Shown here piece after piece: positions 34,305 through 35,326 of a stretch of DNA of 35,326 bases (position 1 is the first letter of the stretch; each line of letters starts with the position of its first letter). This DNA comes from DATKWS01 sp035529435 (lineage in GTDB: Bacteria > Krumholzibacteriota > Krumholzibacteriia > Krumholzibacteriales > Krumholzibacteriaceae): the NCBI GenBank assembly GCA_035529435.1, contig DATKWS010000097.1:1-35326 (forward strand), in the 5' to 3' direction. A program made the translations under genes and the position numbers. Below the pieces are notes generated by a model, which was not told the DNA's origin, ran no database searches, and saw only the letters and a program-made list of their open reading frames with translations.

Positions 34305-34907
34305 ATGGAAGCAGGAGTTGCTGTTAGAGTTCCTAAAGTCAGATTCCGCGAGCCGGAGCGTAACCTTCCGGGCCGTAAGCTTCGCGTTCAAACAGCCGAA
34401 GCACGTTTCACTCTTCAGTTCGCGAAGGCGTACCTGAGACAGCACATCGATCTCCATCATGGAACTAGTAAAAAAGAGATCGCCTCCGCTCGCCAAGTCG
34501 CAGTCAATGGTTTTGGGATAGCCGACCTCCTTACCGTTGCCTGGCAACGCCTCGAATGTCATCGATCCTATGGGAATGTGAGCACCTTTCTTCAGGCTGC
34601 CAAACCAACCGTACGAGCGTTTGAGGTAAAATTGAACGGTTGGCGCAAGGGCATGACTCAAGCTCATCGATATCGGTATTTTGCGAACGTGGCGATACTC
34701 GTTCTGCCGGTGGCTAAATGCGCTGCTGCTATGCCCTACATCGAGACATTCCGGCGAATACGCGTCGGTTTGTGGGAATTCGATCCGCTGTCCTGTCGGA
34801 TAATCACTCATTTTACTCCTCGTCCCTGCGCCCCGATCGAGCCCAGGCGTCAGCATCAAGCCGTTGAATTGGTCGCAACGGTATCTAGAGCTCTGCCAAT
34901 TTTCTAA
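34305..34907 (+). CDS. Standalone PD-(D/E)xK nuclease-like protein, uncharacterised
   Basis: 200 aa, ATG at 34305; no clear ribosome site. TATAGT at 34293-34298 lies close enough that a leaderless transcript is possible. Key residues are GIAD (D74), AFEVK (E107, K109) and then QAHRY (Q119-x3-Y123), a spacing typical of PD-(D/E)xK nucleases of the RecB/HsdR type. It continues with RYRYFANVAILVLP and a VGLWEFD segment. The family is seen in defence and mobile regions but is not functionally described to my knowledge. It runs opposite to hsdR and between it and a JAB gene. A minus-strand frame over the same bases (34248-34859) shows no comparable pattern. Confidence 0.66.
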   Translation: MEAGVAVRVPKVRFREPERNLPGRKLRVQTAEARFTLQFAKAYLRQHIDLHHGTSKKEIASARQVAVNGFGIADLLTVAWQRLECHRSYGNVSTFLQAAKPTVRAFEVKLNGWRKGMTQAHRYRYFANVAILVLPVAKCAAAMPYIETFRRIRVGLWEFDPLSCRIITHFTPRPCAPIEPRRQHQAVELVATVSRALPIF

Positions 34908-34963
34908 ACAATGAAATACTATAACTCCCTCTTGCTATGCTACGCATCTTGGTGAAATTATCT

Positions 34964-35326
34964 TTATGCCACAACACTTATACCAGAAGGTGTCCAGATT
35001 GCACATACAGTCGGTTCGTAATCTCGAAGAAAAGTGATCCTCGTCAGTGTCTCCTTATCAGTGTCTGATTGCCCACCACCATCTGGATGGCTGTGCCACG
35101 TTCCCAAGTAAGTAAAAATACCTTTGCTGCGTCGTTCGATGTGCTTGATCACCCTTTTAAGTCCAACTGTACCCAGCTTGAACATGACCGGCTTCTTGAC
35201 ACTGTCACTTGGTGCAGGGATCAGATCCACTATCGTCATGCAGGTATTGGTATATGAAACATTGCCAATCAGAACGCCACCTGTTTCATTCGGGTAGTCT
35301 TCGTGGGATATTCTAGCCATTTCATT
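34964..35326 (-). CDS. JAB/JAMM isopeptidase domain protein (5' end cut by window)
   Basis: At least 121 codons are visible, with the frame open to the right edge. An ATG at 35320 exists, but the residues before it are in frame and the fold would lack its first strand, so the true N-terminus is probably outside. Key residues are ETGGVLIG (conserved Glu) and WHSHPDGGGQSDTD, the HxH...SxxD zinc motif, here with six residues between the second His and Ser where seven is usual. Members remove ubiquitin-like tags or process them, for example Cap3 in type II CBASS or the JAB part of E1-E2-JAB proteins. The partner genes would lie to the right. Defence role is inferred. Confidence 0.85.
   Translation of the reverse strand, partial: NEMARISHEDYPNETGGVLIGNVSYTNTCMTIVDLIPAPSDSVKKPVMFKLGTVGLKRVIKHIERRSKGIFTYLGTWHSHPDGGGQSDTDKETLTRITFLRDYEPTVCAIWTPSGISVVA

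Noticed and set aside
34248..34859. 203-codon minus-strand frame opposite the PD-(D/E)xK gene
   Set aside because: The plus-strand frame carries nuclease-type residues in correct spacing; this one has no pattern. A small chance remains that it is the real gene.

Overview
This is a high-GC chromosomal window from a diderm (outer-membrane) bacterium. SurA-type periplasmic foldases, several lipoprotein signals, an outer-membrane beta-barrel protein ending in Phe and an FtsE-FtsX-EnvC module all point to an outer membrane. The mix of gene orders (holB-yaaT-metG-tatD-rsmA as in Firmicutes, SurA-S4-pdxA as in Proteobacteria) and the small lipoproteins beginning GCIFDP suggest an uncultured lineage of the FCB/Eisenbacteria/Krumholzibacteria kind. 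That placement is an inference at low confidence. No mobile-element gene, tRNA, rRNA or CRISPR array was seen.

Bases 1-12940 are one dense, same-strand run. It holds mfd (cut by the left edge), three parvulin-type foldase genes carrying five PPIase domains, a small S4 RNA-binding protein, pdxA, ftsE, ftsX, an EnvC-like amidase activator with a degenerate LytM domain, and a DNA polymerase III delta'-like subunit. Several junctions overlap by 4-8 bases, so translation is probably coupled. From 12941 a second run holds yaaT/ricT, metG, a TatD-radical SAM fusion, rsmA/ksgA, an uncharacterised 662-aa beta-barrel protein, and two related lipoproteins. The second lipoprotein has its own good promoter.

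Bases 21453-28118 carry a promoter-led divergent polysaccharide deacetylase-pdxJ pair, then alanine dehydrogenase (minus strand) and NADP-type glutamate dehydrogenase (plus strand) divergently transcribed from an AT-rich regulatory gap. Next come a membrane-anchored protein of unknown function and, with no gap, a radical SAM/SPASM enzyme. PdxA and PdxJ together imply DXP-dependent pyridoxal phosphate synthesis. Bases 28240-30880 hold a GT-C-like polytopic membrane protein overlapping a SAM methyltransferase, probably acting on a surface lipid or glycan.

About base 30940 the character changes. A 21-codon remnant with a membrane-segment sequence ends abruptly, GC content drops, and a defence-like segment follows. 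It holds a YgjP-type metallopeptidase and type I restriction HsdR (minus strand, overlapping by 4 bases), a standalone PD-(D/E)xK nuclease-like gene on the plus strand, and the C-terminal part of a JAB/JAMM isopeptidase (minus strand) running off the right edge. HsdM and HsdS are not in the window.

The strongest leads for something undescribed are the membrane protein plus SPASM enzyme pair (26532-28118), the PD-(D/E)xK gene with a QxxxY motif (34305-34907), and the JAB gene beside it.
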